A stretch of DNA of 64,000 bases, taken from the NCBI GenBank assembly GCA_963696545.1, contig CAVOKQ010000003.1:12293-76292 (forward strand). Direction: 5' to 3'. Source of the stretch: RPQJ01 sp963696545. GTDB taxonomy: Bacteria; Pseudomonadota; Gammaproteobacteria; Steroidobacterales; Steroidobacteraceae. Position 1 is the stretch's first letter, and every line of letters begins with the position of its first letter. Below, in pieces: positions 34,993 through 48,528 of this stretch. Under the pieces are notes generated by a model, which saw only the letters and a list, made by a program, of their open reading frames with translations, did no database searches and was not told where the DNA came from. The translations under genes and the position numbers were made by a program.

Positions 34993-35283
34993 TCAGCCGG
35001 TCTCGGACGGCGGGGTCGTGCCGGGGCGTCGCGCCTCGGCTAGACGCAGCGCGTTGCGCAGCCGGCCGCGCTCCGCGAGCAGCCGCGCGATCCAGTGCGA
35101 GCGCCAGAGCGCACCGGCCAGCAGCCCGGCGGCAAATGCGATCAGCAACGCGAGGCCCGACGAAACCGTGAAGCGTGCCATCAGCACGTCCACGTCGAAG
35201 CTCTGCCGGTTCAGTGCCGCGAACAGCACGGCCAGCACCACGAGCAGGACGATGGCGGAAACGAAGGCAACTCGCCGCAGCAT
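34993..35283 (-). CDS. lapA: LapA family (DUF1049) membrane protein
   Basis: A 96-residue protein with two transmembrane segments (VSAIVLLVVLAVLFAALN and LALLIAFAAGLLAGALW), the second followed by a basic/coiled segment. LapA partners LapB in LPS assembly. The ATG at 35283 is preferred; a TTG two codons upstream is also open. Confidence 0.88.
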   Translation of the reverse strand: MLRRVAFVSAIVLLVVLAVLFAALNRQSFDVDVLMARFTVSSGLALLIAFAAGLLAGALWRSHWIARLLAERGRLRNALRLAEARRPGTTPPSETG

Positions 35284-35342
35284 GGGCAACGCGATGATTG
35301 GGGGCCCGTGAGCAGTCTAGCACCGGACCCGCCGCAGGCCGG

Positions 35343-35651
35343 TCACTCGGCGGGCGCGGCTTGCTCGTCCTCCGGGTCGTTGACCCGCTCGCGCAGGTCC
35401 TTGCCGGGCTTGAAATGCGGAACGTACTTGCCCGCGAGCGCGACGGTCTCGCCGGTCTTCGGGTTGCGGCCCTGCCGCGGCGGGCGGAAATGCAGGCTGA
35501 AGCTGCCGAAGCCGCGGATCTCGATGCGCTGCCCCTGGGCGAGCGCATCGCTCATGATTTCGAGGATCTGCTTGACGGCCAGCTCGACGTCCTTGGCCGG
35601 CAGGTGGCTCTGCTTCGCGGCGATGAGCTCGATGAGCTCAGACTTGGTCAT
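35343..35651 (-). CDS. ihfB: Integration host factor beta subunit
   Basis: A 102-residue partner of IhfA. MTKSELIELIAAKQSHL, EIRGFGSFSLHFRPPRQGRNPKTGE and YVPHFKPGKDLRERV are characteristic. Start ATG at 35651. The position between rpsA and lapA is the standard gammaproteobacterial one. Confidence 0.95.
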   Translation of the reverse strand: MTKSELIELIAAKQSHLPAKDVELAVKQILEIMSDALAQGQRIEIRGFGSFSLHFRPPRQGRNPKTGETVALAGKYVPHFKPGKDLRERVNDPEDEQAAPAE

Positions 35652-35759
35652 GCTGCGCTCGCCGTCCACGCTGTCACTCCCCGAGTTCAACTGTGTCTCC
35701 CTGTCGAGGTCGCAGGCCCCGGCGGCGAAGTCCATCCGCCACCGGAGCCGCGCATGCCA

Positions 35760-37427
<1,668 letters not shown>

Positions 37428-37525
37428 TCTCGTGACTCTCGAGGGTCGATGACCCGTGTTCCCGCCGGCGTCCTGCCCGCGAGGGTTGATGAAGACACGC
37501 CCGCATCCCGGCGGGCGACGATCGA

Positions 37526-38221
37526 TCAAAGGATCGCAGGGATCTGCATTCTGGCGAGCGCGAGAACCCGGTCGACCACCTCTTCGACGGCAATCCCCGT
37601 CGAGTCGATGACGACCGCTCCCGGTGCGGGGCGCAAGGGCGCCACGGGCCGGGTGGAGTCGCGCCGATCCCTTTGTAGGATCTCCTGCGAAAGGTCGGCG
37701 AGATTAGCAGCAAGTCCCTTTTCTTTCAACTGCTTATAGCGCCTGAGCGCGCGTTCCTCGGCGCTCGCGGTCAGGAAGACCTTGACCGGCGCGGCGGTGA
37801 AAACCACCGTCCCCATGTCCCGGCCGTCGGCCACCAGCCCGGGAGGGGCCGCAAACGCCCGCTGGCGGCCAAGTAGCGCCGTCCGCACCACCGGCATGGC
37901 GGCCACACGCGATGCGGCCGCCCCAGCAGCCTCGGTCCGCAGGTTCAGGGTGACGTCGCCGCCGTCCAGCAAGATCCGCTCCCGGCCGCCGGCGTCCACT
38001 TCGAACCGCGCATCGAGGCGGGCCGCGACGTCGGCGTGGCCAGGCTCGTCGTCGGGCGCGAGTCCCCGGGCGGTTCCGGCCATCGCGACCAGGCGGTACA
38101 GCGCGCCGCTGTCCAGCAGGTGCCAGCCGAGACGGCGAGCCACCAGCCGCGCGACCGTCCCCTTGCCGGAGCCGCTGGGGCCATCGATCGCAATGACCGG
38201 GACATCCATGGGCGGCAGCAT
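37526..38221 (-). CDS. cmk: Cytidylate kinase
   Basis: It phosphorylates CMP/dCMP. The 231 residues start with the P-loop region VIAIDGPSGSGKGTVARLVARRLGW, contain LDSGALYR and DGRDMGTVVFT, and the lid RRYKQLKEKG. The ATG at 38221 directly follows the aroA stop; an internal ATG at 38209 is an alternative. Confidence 0.93.
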   Translation of the reverse strand: MLPPMDVPVIAIDGPSGSGKGTVARLVARRLGWHLLDSGALYRLVAMAGTARGLAPDDEPGHADVAARLDARFEVDAGGRERILLDGGDVTLNLRTEAAGAAASRVAAMPVVRTALLGRQRAFAAPPGLVADGRDMGTVVFTAAPVKVFLTASAEERALRRYKQLKEKGLAANLADLSQEILQRDRRDSTRPVAPLRPAPGAVVIDSTGIAVEEVVDRVLALARMQIPAIL

Positions 38222-38222
38222 C

Positions 38223-39524
38223 TCAGGCGCGCTCCTCGATCTCGAGGCCGGCCGAGCGGGCGAGCCCGGCGAACCCCGGGAACGACGTCGCGACGTTGGC
38301 CGTATCGAGGATCTCGATCAGACCGTCGGCACGCAGGCTTGCCACCGCGAACGACATCGCCACCCGGTGATCGCCGCGGCTGTCGACCGTCCCAGCCGAG
38401 AAACGGCCGCCTTCGATGCGCAGGCCGTCCGGCAGCACTTCGTTACGAATGCCGAGCGCGGTCAATCCCTGGGCCATGACCGCGATCCGGTCGGTTTCCT
38501 TGACGCGCAGTTCCTCTGCGCCGGTGACGACGGTCTCGCCGTCCGCACAGGCTGCGGCGATGAAGAACGCCGGGAACTCGTCGATCGCGAGCGGCACCAG
38601 CCGCTCGGGCACGCGGATACCCTGCAGCGGGGCCGGCCGCACTTCGACGTCGGCCACGGGTTCGGCGCCGCAGGTGCGGTGATTGATGAGCCTGAGATCC
38701 GCGCCCATCAGCGCCAGCATCTCGAGCAGGCCCGTGCGTGTAGGGTTCACGCCGACGCCGCGGATCGTAAACGGCTCCCGCGCGCCGATGCAGGCGGCGA
38801 CGATGAAGAACGCTGCGGACGAGAAATCCCCGGGCACGGCAACGTCCGCCGCCACGAGCTTTGCGGGCGGGCGCAGCGTGACGGTGCCGGACCGTGCGGA
38901 TACTTCGCAGCCGAACGTCTGCAGCATGCGTTCCGTGTGATCGCGCGTGACGTCGGGCTCGACGACGGTCGTCTCACCATCGGCGCGCAGTCCCGCGAGC
39001 AGGATTGCGGATTTCACCTGCGCACTGGCAACCGGCATCGAATAGTGGATGCCGTGCAGCCGGGAGCCACCGGCGATGCGCACCGGAGGCCGGCCTTCGG
39101 ACGTCTCGATGTGCGCGCCCATTTCCCGGAGTGGCCTGGCCACGCGTTCCATCGGCCGACGCATCAGCGATTCGTCGCCGACCAGCGCCGAATCGAACGG
39201 CTGCGAGCTCAGCAGGCCCATGAAGAGCCGCATCGCCGTACCGGCGTTACCCATGTCGAGCGGCCGTGCCGGGGCTGAAAACCCGCCGAGGCCGACGCCC
39301 TCGACGATCACCTCTCCCGGGCCCGGCTGCCGGACCTTCACGCCGAGGGCTTCTACGGCCTGCAGCGTCGCGAGACAGTCCTCGCCTTCGAGGAAGCCGG
39401 TGACGCGGGTCGTGCCCGACGCGACCGCGCCGAACATCAGGGCCCGGTGCGAAATCGACTTGTCACCCGGGACGGTGACCTCGCCGGCGACGCCCCGCGC
39501 GGGCGCGACGAGAAAACGGCTCAT
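38223..39524 (-). CDS. aroA: 3-phosphoshikimate 1-carboxyvinyltransferase (EPSP synthase)
   Basis: It joins shikimate-3-phosphate and PEP in aromatic amino acid synthesis. The 433 residues show VPGDKSISHRALMFGA, LDMGNAGTAMRLFMG, GDESLMRRPM, SAQVKSAILLAGL, DFSSAAFF and RVKETDRI. The motif with GNAGTAMR and no substitution pattern typical of tolerance suggests a standard enzyme. ATG at 39524 directly after the pheA stop. Confidence 0.95.
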   Translation of the reverse strand: MSRFLVAPARGVAGEVTVPGDKSISHRALMFGAVASGTTRVTGFLEGEDCLATLQAVEALGVKVRQPGPGEVIVEGVGLGGFSAPARPLDMGNAGTAMRLFMGLLSSQPFDSALVGDESLMRRPMERVARPLREMGAHIETSEGRPPVRIAGGSRLHGIHYSMPVASAQVKSAILLAGLRADGETTVVEPDVTRDHTERMLQTFGCEVSARSGTVTLRPPAKLVAADVAVPGDFSSAAFFIVAACIGAREPFTIRGVGVNPTRTGLLEMLALMGADLRLINHRTCGAEPVADVEVRPAPLQGIRVPERLVPLAIDEFPAFFIAAACADGETVVTGAEELRVKETDRIAVMAQGLTALGIRNEVLPDGLRIEGGRFSAGTVDSRGDHRVAMSFAVASLRADGLIEILDTANVATSFPGFAGLARSAGLEIEERA

Positions 39525-39525
39525 G

Positions 39526-40695
39526 TCAGAGCAGGGCCTTCGGGTAGGAGCCGAGCACGCGGAACAGCGAGGCCTGGCCCTTGATCTCGGCCAGCGCGGA
39601 GGCGAGCGGCTCGGACGCAGCGTGTCCTTCGAGGTCGATGAAGAACACATAGTCCCACTTGCGCCGCCGCGATGGGCGCGACTCGATGCGCGTCATGCTG
39701 ATGCGGTGGCGCGCGAACGGCTCGACCAGCCGGAACAGCGCGCCCGGCGAATCGGTGTGCGCCGCCGACACGAGCAACGTCGTCTTGTCCTCGCCGCTCG
39801 GCGGCGCAGACTTGCGGCCGATCACGAGGAAGCGCGTGGTGTTGTCGGCGTGGTCCTCGATCTCGGGCACCAGCATGTTCAGGCCGTAGAGTTCCGCAGC
39901 GACCGAACCTGCAATCGCGGCCGTGCCCTCCTCGTCCCGCGCCCGGCGTGCGCCTTCGGCGTTGCTCGACACAGGCAAGCGCTCGACGCCGGGCAGGTTC
40001 TCGGCGAGCCAGCCGCGGCACTGGGCGAGCGCCTGCGCGTGCGCGCAGATGCGCTGCACGTCGGCGAGCGCCGTCATGCGTCCCATCAGGTTCTGGTGAA
40101 TGCGCAGCTCGACCTCGCTGCAGATGCCGAGCGGCGACGTCAGGAACATGTCGAGCGTGTTGTTGACCGTGCCCTCGCTCGAATTCTCGATCGGCACCAC
40201 GCCGAAGTCGGCCGTGCCGGACTCGACTTCGCGGAACACTTCCTCGACCGAGGTGAGCGGAAGGGCGCGCACGGAGTGCCCGAAGTGCTTCTGCACGGCT
40301 TGTTGCGTGAACGTGCCCTCGGGACCGAGGAACGCGACCTTCAGCGGTTCCTGCTGCGCGAGGCAGGCGGACATGATCTCGCGGAACAGTCGCGCCACTT
40401 CTTCGTCCCGCAGTGGACCACGAAGCTTTCGGTTCCGCTCGACCGCCATGCGCAGTACCTGAGCCTCGCGCTCGGGCCGGTAGAAATCGACGGTGTGGCC
40501 GGCGGCGTGCTTCGAGATCCCGACCTGCTTCGCGAGCTGCGCGCGCTGATTGATCAGGTCGTGCAACTGCGCGTCGATGTCGTCGATGCGGGCGCGGATC
40601 TGCTCCAGCGCGGGCTTGAGCAGCGGAGCCACGACCTCGGCCTTCGTCGCCTTTCGACGCGCGGCCGGCTTCGATCGTCCCCGCTTGGCCGCCAT
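39526..40695 (-). CDS. pheA: Chorismate mutase / prephenate dehydratase (P-protein)
   Basis: A 389-residue bifunctional enzyme to phenylpyruvate. An N-terminal AroQ-type mutase (RIDDIDAQLHDLINQRAQLA) is followed by prephenate dehydratase (VAFLGPEGTFTQQAV, VPIENSSEGTVNNTLD, DNTTRFLVIG) and a C-terminal ACT domain with the Phe-binding ESRPSRRRKWDYVFF-type segment. The N-terminus has a Lys/Arg-rich extension of about 20 residues. Confidence 0.95.
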   Translation of the reverse strand: MAAKRGRSKPAARRKATKAEVVAPLLKPALEQIRARIDDIDAQLHDLINQRAQLAKQVGISKHAAGHTVDFYRPEREAQVLRMAVERNRKLRGPLRDEEVARLFREIMSACLAQQEPLKVAFLGPEGTFTQQAVQKHFGHSVRALPLTSVEEVFREVESGTADFGVVPIENSSEGTVNNTLDMFLTSPLGICSEVELRIHQNLMGRMTALADVQRICAHAQALAQCRGWLAENLPGVERLPVSSNAEGARRARDEEGTAAIAGSVAAELYGLNMLVPEIEDHADNTTRFLVIGRKSAPPSGEDKTTLLVSAAHTDSPGALFRLVEPFARHRISMTRIESRPSRRRKWDYVFFIDLEGHAASEPLASALAEIKGQASLFRVLGSYPKALL

Positions 40696-40697
40696 GG

Positions 40698-41864
40698 TTA
40701 CACCAGCCGCGCCGCGAGCACGCCGGGAATTGCGCGCAGCCTGTCGAGGACGTTCGGCGGAATCGGCGCGTGCGTGTCGATCAGCGTATAGGCCAGGTCG
40801 GCGCGCGACTTGTTCAACAGGTCGTCGATGTTGAGCTTCGCATCGGCGAGGCAGGTGGAAATCTGGCCCACCATGTTCGGCACGTTGTCATTGGCGATCG
40901 CCACCCGGTTCTCGCCGACGCGCGGCAGCACCGCCTCCGGGAAATTGACAGAGTTGCGCACGTTGCCGTTCTCGAGGTAATCGCGCAGCGTGTCCGCGAC
41001 CATGATCGCGCAGTTCTCCTCGGCCTCGCCGGTCGAGGCGCCGAGGTGCGGCAACGCGACGACGCGCGGGTGGTCCTTGACGGCCCTGGTCGGGAAATCG
41101 CACACGTACGTCGACAGCTGCCCCTGCTCGAGGCCGCCGAGCACCGCGGCCTGGTCCACGATCTGCGCGCGCGCAAAGTTCAGTAGCGCGCTGCCCCGGC
41201 GCATCAGCCGGATGCGCGCCTCGTTCACGAGTCCGCGCGTCGCGTCGTTCAGCGGCACGTGCACGGTCACGATGTCGCTGCGGGCGAACAGGTCGTCGAG
41301 GCTGAGTGCCTGCTCGACGCCCGAGGACAGCTGCCACGCGCGCTGCACCGTGATCTGCGGATCGTAGCCGAGCACCTTCATGCCGAGCGCGAGCGCGGCG
41401 TTCGCGACTTCGACGCCGATCGCGCCGAGGCCCACGACGCCGAGCGTGCGCGACGGGAGTTCGTGGCCCACGAACTTCTTCTTGCCCTTCTCGATTGCTT
41501 CCTCGATCGCGTGATCGTCGCCCTCGAGCGAGCGCACGAATCCCCATGCCTGGCAGATGTTGCGCGCCGACAGGAACAGGCCTGCGAGCACCAGCTCCTT
41601 CACCGCGTTGGCGTTGGCGCCCGGCGCGTTGAACACCGGCACGCCGCGACGGCTCAGCTTCGCGACCGGCACGTTGTTGGTGCCGGCCCCGGCACGCGCG
41701 ACCGCGAGCACGCTCTCCGGGATGTCCATCGAGTGCATGTCCGCCGAGCGCAGCAGGATCGCGTCCGGATGACCGATCTCGGAGGCGACCTCGTAGCGAT
41801 CGCGCGGCAACCGCTCGAGCCCGCGCACGGAGATGTTGTTCAGCGTGAGGATCTTGTAGGACAT
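40698..41864 (-). CDS. serA: D-3-phosphoglycerate dehydrogenase
   Basis: First enzyme of serine synthesis, 388 residues. An NAD-binding fold shows TLGVVGLGAIGVEVANAA, then HVPLNDATRGLV, and the catalytic His in PHLGASTGEAEEN. A C-terminal ACT domain (VGQISTCLADAKLNIDDLLNKSR) suggests serine feedback. The real ATG is 41864; the open frame upstream is antisense-like sequence inside serC. Placement between serC and pheA puts two serine genes together. Confidence 0.92.
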   Translation of the reverse strand: MSYKILTLNNISVRGLERLPRDRYEVASEIGHPDAILLRSADMHSMDIPESVLAVARAGAGTNNVPVAKLSRRGVPVFNAPGANANAVKELVLAGLFLSARNICQAWGFVRSLEGDDHAIEEAIEKGKKKFVGHELPSRTLGVVGLGAIGVEVANAALALGMKVLGYDPQITVQRAWQLSSGVEQALSLDDLFARSDIVTVHVPLNDATRGLVNEARIRLMRRGSALLNFARAQIVDQAAVLGGLEQGQLSTYVCDFPTRAVKDHPRVVALPHLGASTGEAEENCAIMVADTLRDYLENGNVRNSVNFPEAVLPRVGENRVAIANDNVPNMVGQISTCLADAKLNIDDLLNKSRADLAYTLIDTHAPIPPNVLDRLRAIPGVLAARLV

Positions 41865-41869
41865 CGGGT

Positions 41870-42949
41870 TCAACCGTGCTTGCGCTGGAATTCCGCCATG
41901 TAAGCAACCAGCGCCTCGACGCCCGCGAGCGGCATGGCGTTGTAGATGCTGGCCCGCATGCCGCCGACCGAGCGATGGCCCTCGAGCGATACGAGGCCGG
42001 CGGCCTTCGCGCCCTCGAGGAACGGCTTGTCGAGGTCCGCGTTCGGCAGCACGAACGGCACGTTCATCCACGAGCGGCAGTCGCGCGCTACGGGGTTGCG
42101 GTAGAAGCCCGAACCGTCGATCGTCGCATAGAGCCTGTCGGCCTTGGCGCGATTGTGGCGCTCCATGGCCGCGAGGCCGCCCTGGCGCTTGATCCACTGG
42201 AACACGGCGCCCGCGACGTACCAGGAGTACGTGGCCGGCGTGTTCAGCATCGAGCCGTCGGCTGCCATGGCCTTCCAGTCGAAGACAGTCGGCACGTCGG
42301 CGCGCGCGTGCCCCAGCAGGTCCTCGCGTACGATCACGACCACCAGGCCGGCCGGCCCGATGTTCTTCTGCGCGCCCGCGTAGATCACGCCGAAGCGGCT
42401 GACGTCGATGGGCCGCGACAGGATCGTCGAGGACATGTCGGCGACCAGCGGCACGTCGCCGACGTCGGGGATCGCGTGGAATTCGACGCCGCCGATCGTC
42501 TCGTTAGGCGTGTAGTGGACGTAGGCCGCGCCGGGCGTGAGCTTCCAGTCGGCGCGCGGCGGCACGGTCGAGTAGTTGCCGCCGGCGTCGGCCGCGACAT
42601 TCACCTTGCAATAGCGCTTGGCCTCGCCGATCGCCTTCTTGGACCACGCGCCGGTGTTGACGTAGTCGGCGACCGAGTCGGGCTTCGACAGGTTGTACGG
42701 GACGGCCGCGAACTGCGCGGTGGCACCGCCCTGCAGGAACAGCACCTTGTAGTTGGCGGGCACCGCGAGCAGCTCGCGGAGGTCGGCTTCGGCCTGCTGG
42801 GCGATGCCGACGAATGCCTTGCCGCGATGGCTCATTTCCATCACGGACATGCCCTGGCCGCGCCAGTCGAGCATCTCGTCGCGCAGTTGCTCGAGGACTT
42901 CGACGGGCAGCGCGGCCGGACCGGCACTAAAATTGAACACGCGACTCAT
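41870..42949 (-). CDS. serC: Phosphoserine aminotransferase
   Basis: A class V PLP aminotransferase, 359 residues, second step of serine synthesis and also used in PLP synthesis. Landmarks are NFSAGPAALPVEVL, LFLQGGATAQFAAVP, VADMSSTILSRP, the PLP lysine in AGAQKNIGPAGL, and EGHRSVGGMRASIYNAMP at the end. First gene after gyrA in the serC-serA-pheA-aroA-cmk-rpsA run. Confidence 0.96.
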   Translation of the reverse strand: MSRVFNFSAGPAALPVEVLEQLRDEMLDWRGQGMSVMEMSHRGKAFVGIAQQAEADLRELLAVPANYKVLFLQGGATAQFAAVPYNLSKPDSVADYVNTGAWSKKAIGEAKRYCKVNVAADAGGNYSTVPPRADWKLTPGAAYVHYTPNETIGGVEFHAIPDVGDVPLVADMSSTILSRPIDVSRFGVIYAGAQKNIGPAGLVVVIVREDLLGHARADVPTVFDWKAMAADGSMLNTPATYSWYVAGAVFQWIKRQGGLAAMERHNRAKADRLYATIDGSGFYRNPVARDCRSWMNVPFVLPNADLDKPFLEGAKAAGLVSLEGHRSVGGMRASIYNAMPLAGVEALVAYMAEFQRKHG

Positions 42950-43037
42950 GGCAGACGACTCTCCCGAACGATGTTGCAGTGCAGTGTAACAGCCCGGATC
43001 GTGCGTTCGTCACCCTGCCCCGGGGAGCGCGCCTAGT

Positions 43038-45638
<2,601 letters not shown>

Positions 45639-45783
45639 GAATGCGGGTAATGATTGGAGGCCGGCGGGGGCCGGCCAAAGACGTCGGAATAATACCACAA
45701 GGAGGGAGCCGGATCGGACACGCCGGACGGTCGCGGGGCGTGCCTTCGGTATACTTCGGGCCCCTCCCCTCGACCCGGTCCCA

Positions 45784-47124
45784 ATGGAACCCGTCGACAC
45801 GCTCATAACAGCACGCTGGGTCGTCCCGATGGAACCGGACGCCCGCGTGCTCGCCGGGCATTCGGTGGCGATCCGCAACGGCCGGATCGTGGCCGTGCTG
45901 CCGACCGCGGAAGCCCTCGCGCGCTATTCGGCCGCTGAAATCCTGGACCGTCCAGACCACGTGCTGCTGCCCGGGCTCGTTAACGCCCATACGCACGCGG
46001 CCATGGTGCTGCTGCGCGGACGCGCCGAGAACCTGCGGCTCGGACCGTGGCTGCGCGACGGAGTGTGGCCGCTCGAGCGCCGCTGGATCGACCCCGAGTA
46101 CGTTCGCGACGGCACCGAGCTTGCGATCGCGGAGATGCTGCGCGGCGGCGTCACCTGCTTCGGCGACATGCACCTATGGCCTGAGGTCGTCGCGCAGACA
46201 GCCGCCGAGTGCCACATGCGCGCGAGCGTCGGGCTCGTGGTGACCGAGGCGGCCACCAGATGGGCCGCGACGGCAGACGAATACATCGACCGCGGGATGG
46301 CGCTGCGCGACCAGTACAAGGGCGACCCTCTCGTCAGCACGCATTTCGCGCCGCACGCGCCCCACTCCGTCTCCGATGCAACGCTGGCCAGGGTGCGCAG
46401 GCTGGCCGACGAGCTCGACCTGCCGGTGGCGATTCACCTGCACGAGACCGCGTGGGAGATCGAGCAGAGCCAGCAGCAGTTCGGCCTTCGCCCCCTCGCA
46501 CGCCTCGCCGGCCTCGGCCTGGCGAGCCCGCAGCTGGTCGCAATCCACATGACGCAGGTCGCGCCCCAGGACCTCGACACGCTCGCCGACTGCGGCGCGA
46601 GCGTCGTGCACTGCCCCGAGTCGAACCTGAAGCTCGGCGCCGGCGTCTGTCCTGCGCCGCGCCTGATTGGTCGCGGCGTCCGCGTTGCGCTCGGCACGGA
46701 CGGCGCCGCATCGAACAACGACCTCGACCTGCTCGGCGAAGCACGCACCGCCGGCTTGCTGGCTGCCGGCGTTTCGGGGGTACCGGGCAGCCTGGTCGCA
46801 TCGGACCTGCTGCGCATGGCGACGCTCGAGGGCGCGCGCGTGCTCGGGCTCGGCGAGGTCACCGGCAGCCTCGTGCCGGGCAAATGGGCCGACCTCTGCT
46901 GCCTCGACCTGCGGCATGCCCGCAGCTGGCCGGTGAACGACGTGGCGGCCGCGATCGTTTATGGCTCATCTTCGAGCCAGGTCACGGACACCTGGGTCGC
47001 GGGACGCCGGCTGTTGGCGGATGGCAACTTGAGCTATCTGGACGAGGCCGCTGTCCTCGAGCGCGCCGAGGCCTGGCGCCAGCGATTCGAGTCCACGACA
47101 ACGGAGTCGACAACGAATGGCTAA
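45784..47124 (+). CDS. mtaD: 5'-methylthioadenosine/S-adenosylhomocysteine deaminase (TRZ/ATZ-type amidohydrolase)
   Basis: A 446-residue metal-dependent deaminase. Metal ligands are in VNAHTHAAMVLLRG (HxH), AIHLHETAWEIE and LGTDGAASNNDLDLL. It recycles MTA and SAH, by-products of SAM use. The start ATG at 45784 lies just before MEPVDTLI; further upstream is non-coding. A TATACT at 45750-45755 may be the -10. It overlaps ubiG by eight bases; both are SAM-related. Confidence 0.85.
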   Translation: MEPVDTLITARWVVPMEPDARVLAGHSVAIRNGRIVAVLPTAEALARYSAAEILDRPDHVLLPGLVNAHTHAAMVLLRGRAENLRLGPWLRDGVWPLERRWIDPEYVRDGTELAIAEMLRGGVTCFGDMHLWPEVVAQTAAECHMRASVGLVVTEAATRWAATADEYIDRGMALRDQYKGDPLVSTHFAPHAPHSVSDATLARVRRLADELDLPVAIHLHETAWEIEQSQQQFGLRPLARLAGLGLASPQLVAIHMTQVAPQDLDTLADCGASVVHCPESNLKLGAGVCPAPRLIGRGVRVALGTDGAASNNDLDLLGEARTAGLLAAGVSGVPGSLVASDLLRMATLEGARVLGLGEVTGSLVPGKWADLCCLDLRHARSWPVNDVAAAIVYGSSSSQVTDTWVAGRRLLADGNLSYLDEAAVLERAEAWRQRFESTTTESTTNG

Positions 47125-47842
47125 CGCAAGCAACGTGGACCCGGCGGAAATCGCCCGCTTCGAAGCCGCGGCCAGCCGCTGGTGGGATCCCGAGGGCGAG
47201 ATGCGCCCACTGCATGATCTGAACCCGGTGCGGCTCGAATACGTCGAGCGGAGCGGACCGCTCACCGGTCGCGACGTGATCGACGTTGGTTGCGGTGGCG
47301 GATTGCTTGCGGAGGCGATGGCACGCAAGGGTGCCCGCGTCACGGCGCTCGACATGGCGCAGGACCTGCTCGACGTCGCGAAGCTGCACGCCAGCGAGTC
47401 CGGCGTACGCGTGAACTACTTGCTCGATTCCGCCGAGGATCATGCCGCGAAGCACGCGGCGGGCTACGACGTCGTGACCTGCATGGAAATGCTCGAGCAC
47501 GTGCCCGATCCTGCTCAGGTCGTCGCCGCGCTCGCGGCCTTGGTAAGGCCCGGCGGCCACGTATTCGTGTCGACCATCAATCGCACGCCGCGCGCGTACC
47601 TGCGAGTCGTCATCGGTGCCGAGTACGTGCTCCGGCTGCTGCCCACGGGCACTCACACCTACGACAAGTTCATCCGCCCGTCCGAGCTCGCCGCGTGGGC
47701 CCAGGCCGCGGGCCTGCGCACGCTCGACATCGCGGGCCTCGACTACGATCCGTTCGGACGCTCGGCCCGCATCATCACCGACGCACGCGTGAACTACCTG
47801 ATGCATTTCCTGAAACCAGCCGACACCGGCGCAGACGCATGA
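47117..47842 (+). CDS. ubiG: Ubiquinone biosynthesis O-methyltransferase
   Basis: A SAM-dependent methyltransferase of 241 residues carrying out both O-methylations of ubiquinone synthesis. The Rossmann motif I is DVIDVGCGGGLLAEAMA; the UbiG-typical FEAAASRWWDPEGEMRPLHDLNPVR lies at the N-terminus and INRTPRAY further on. Overlaps both mtaD and gph. Confidence 0.94.
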   Translation: MANASNVDPAEIARFEAAASRWWDPEGEMRPLHDLNPVRLEYVERSGPLTGRDVIDVGCGGGLLAEAMARKGARVTALDMAQDLLDVAKLHASESGVRVNYLLDSAEDHAAKHAAGYDVVTCMEMLEHVPDPAQVVAALAALVRPGGHVFVSTINRTPRAYLRVVIGAEYVLRLLPTGTHTYDKFIRPSELAAWAQAAGLRTLDIAGLDYDPFGRSARIITDARVNYLMHFLKPADTGADA

Positions 47843-48528
47843 TGCGCGCGCACACGGCACTGCTGCTCGACCTGGACGGCACGCTGCTCGACACGGCGCC
47901 CGACATGGGCGGCGCCTTGAACCGGCTGCGTGCAGAGGCCGGCCTCGCGCCGCTCGCGTCGGGCGTGATCCGGCCGGTCGTGTCCCACGGAGCGATTCGA
48001 CTGGTCAAGCTCGGGTTCCCGAATGCCGAGGGCGACGAGTTCGAACGCCTGCGGCTGCGCTTCCTCGAACTGTACTCGCAGAACCTCGCCGAGCACACGA
48101 GCCTGTTCCCGGGCATCGAGCAGGTGCTCGACGACCTCGAGCGCCGCGGGCTGCCGTGGGGCGTCGTGACGAACAAGCCGGGCTGGCTCACGGACCCGCT
48201 GCTCGTCGCCCTCGGGCTCGACCAGCGCGCCGGTGTCGTCGTGAGCGGCGACACGGTCGCCGAGCGCAAGCCACACCCGCTGCCGCTGCTGCACGCTGCC
48301 GGCGTCATCGGCGTTTCTCCGGATCACTGCCTCTACGTCGGCGATGCGGAACGGGACATCCAGGCCGGCCGCGCCGCCGGCATGACGACGGTGGTGGCAG
48401 CCTATGGCTACCTGTCGGACGAGGATGAACCGGATCGCTGGGAGCCCTCGGGCATCGTCGCCGATCCAATCGAGCTGCTCGACTGGATGGCGGCCGCAAC
48501 GATGCGCGTCGCCGGGGAACGACCTTGA
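47839..48528 (+). CDS. gph: Phosphoglycolate phosphatase-like HAD hydrolase
   Basis: A 229-residue HAD superfamily protein with the nucleophile motif LLDLDGTLLDTAPDM, motif II VVTNKPGW, the lysine in ERKPHPLPLL, and acidic motif IV YVGDAERDIQAG. It is placed after ubiG, where Gph/MupP-type phosphatases commonly lie; substrate could be phosphoglycolate or MurNAc-6P. Start at the ATGATG overlapping the ubiG stop. Confidence 0.85.
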   Translation: MMRAHTALLLDLDGTLLDTAPDMGGALNRLRAEAGLAPLASGVIRPVVSHGAIRLVKLGFPNAEGDEFERLRLRFLELYSQNLAEHTSLFPGIEQVLDDLERRGLPWGVVTNKPGWLTDPLLVALGLDQRAGVVVSGDTVAERKPHPLPLLHAAGVIGVSPDHCLYVGDAERDIQAGRAAGMTTVVAAYGYLSDEDEPDRWEPSGIVADPIELLDWMAAATMRVAGERP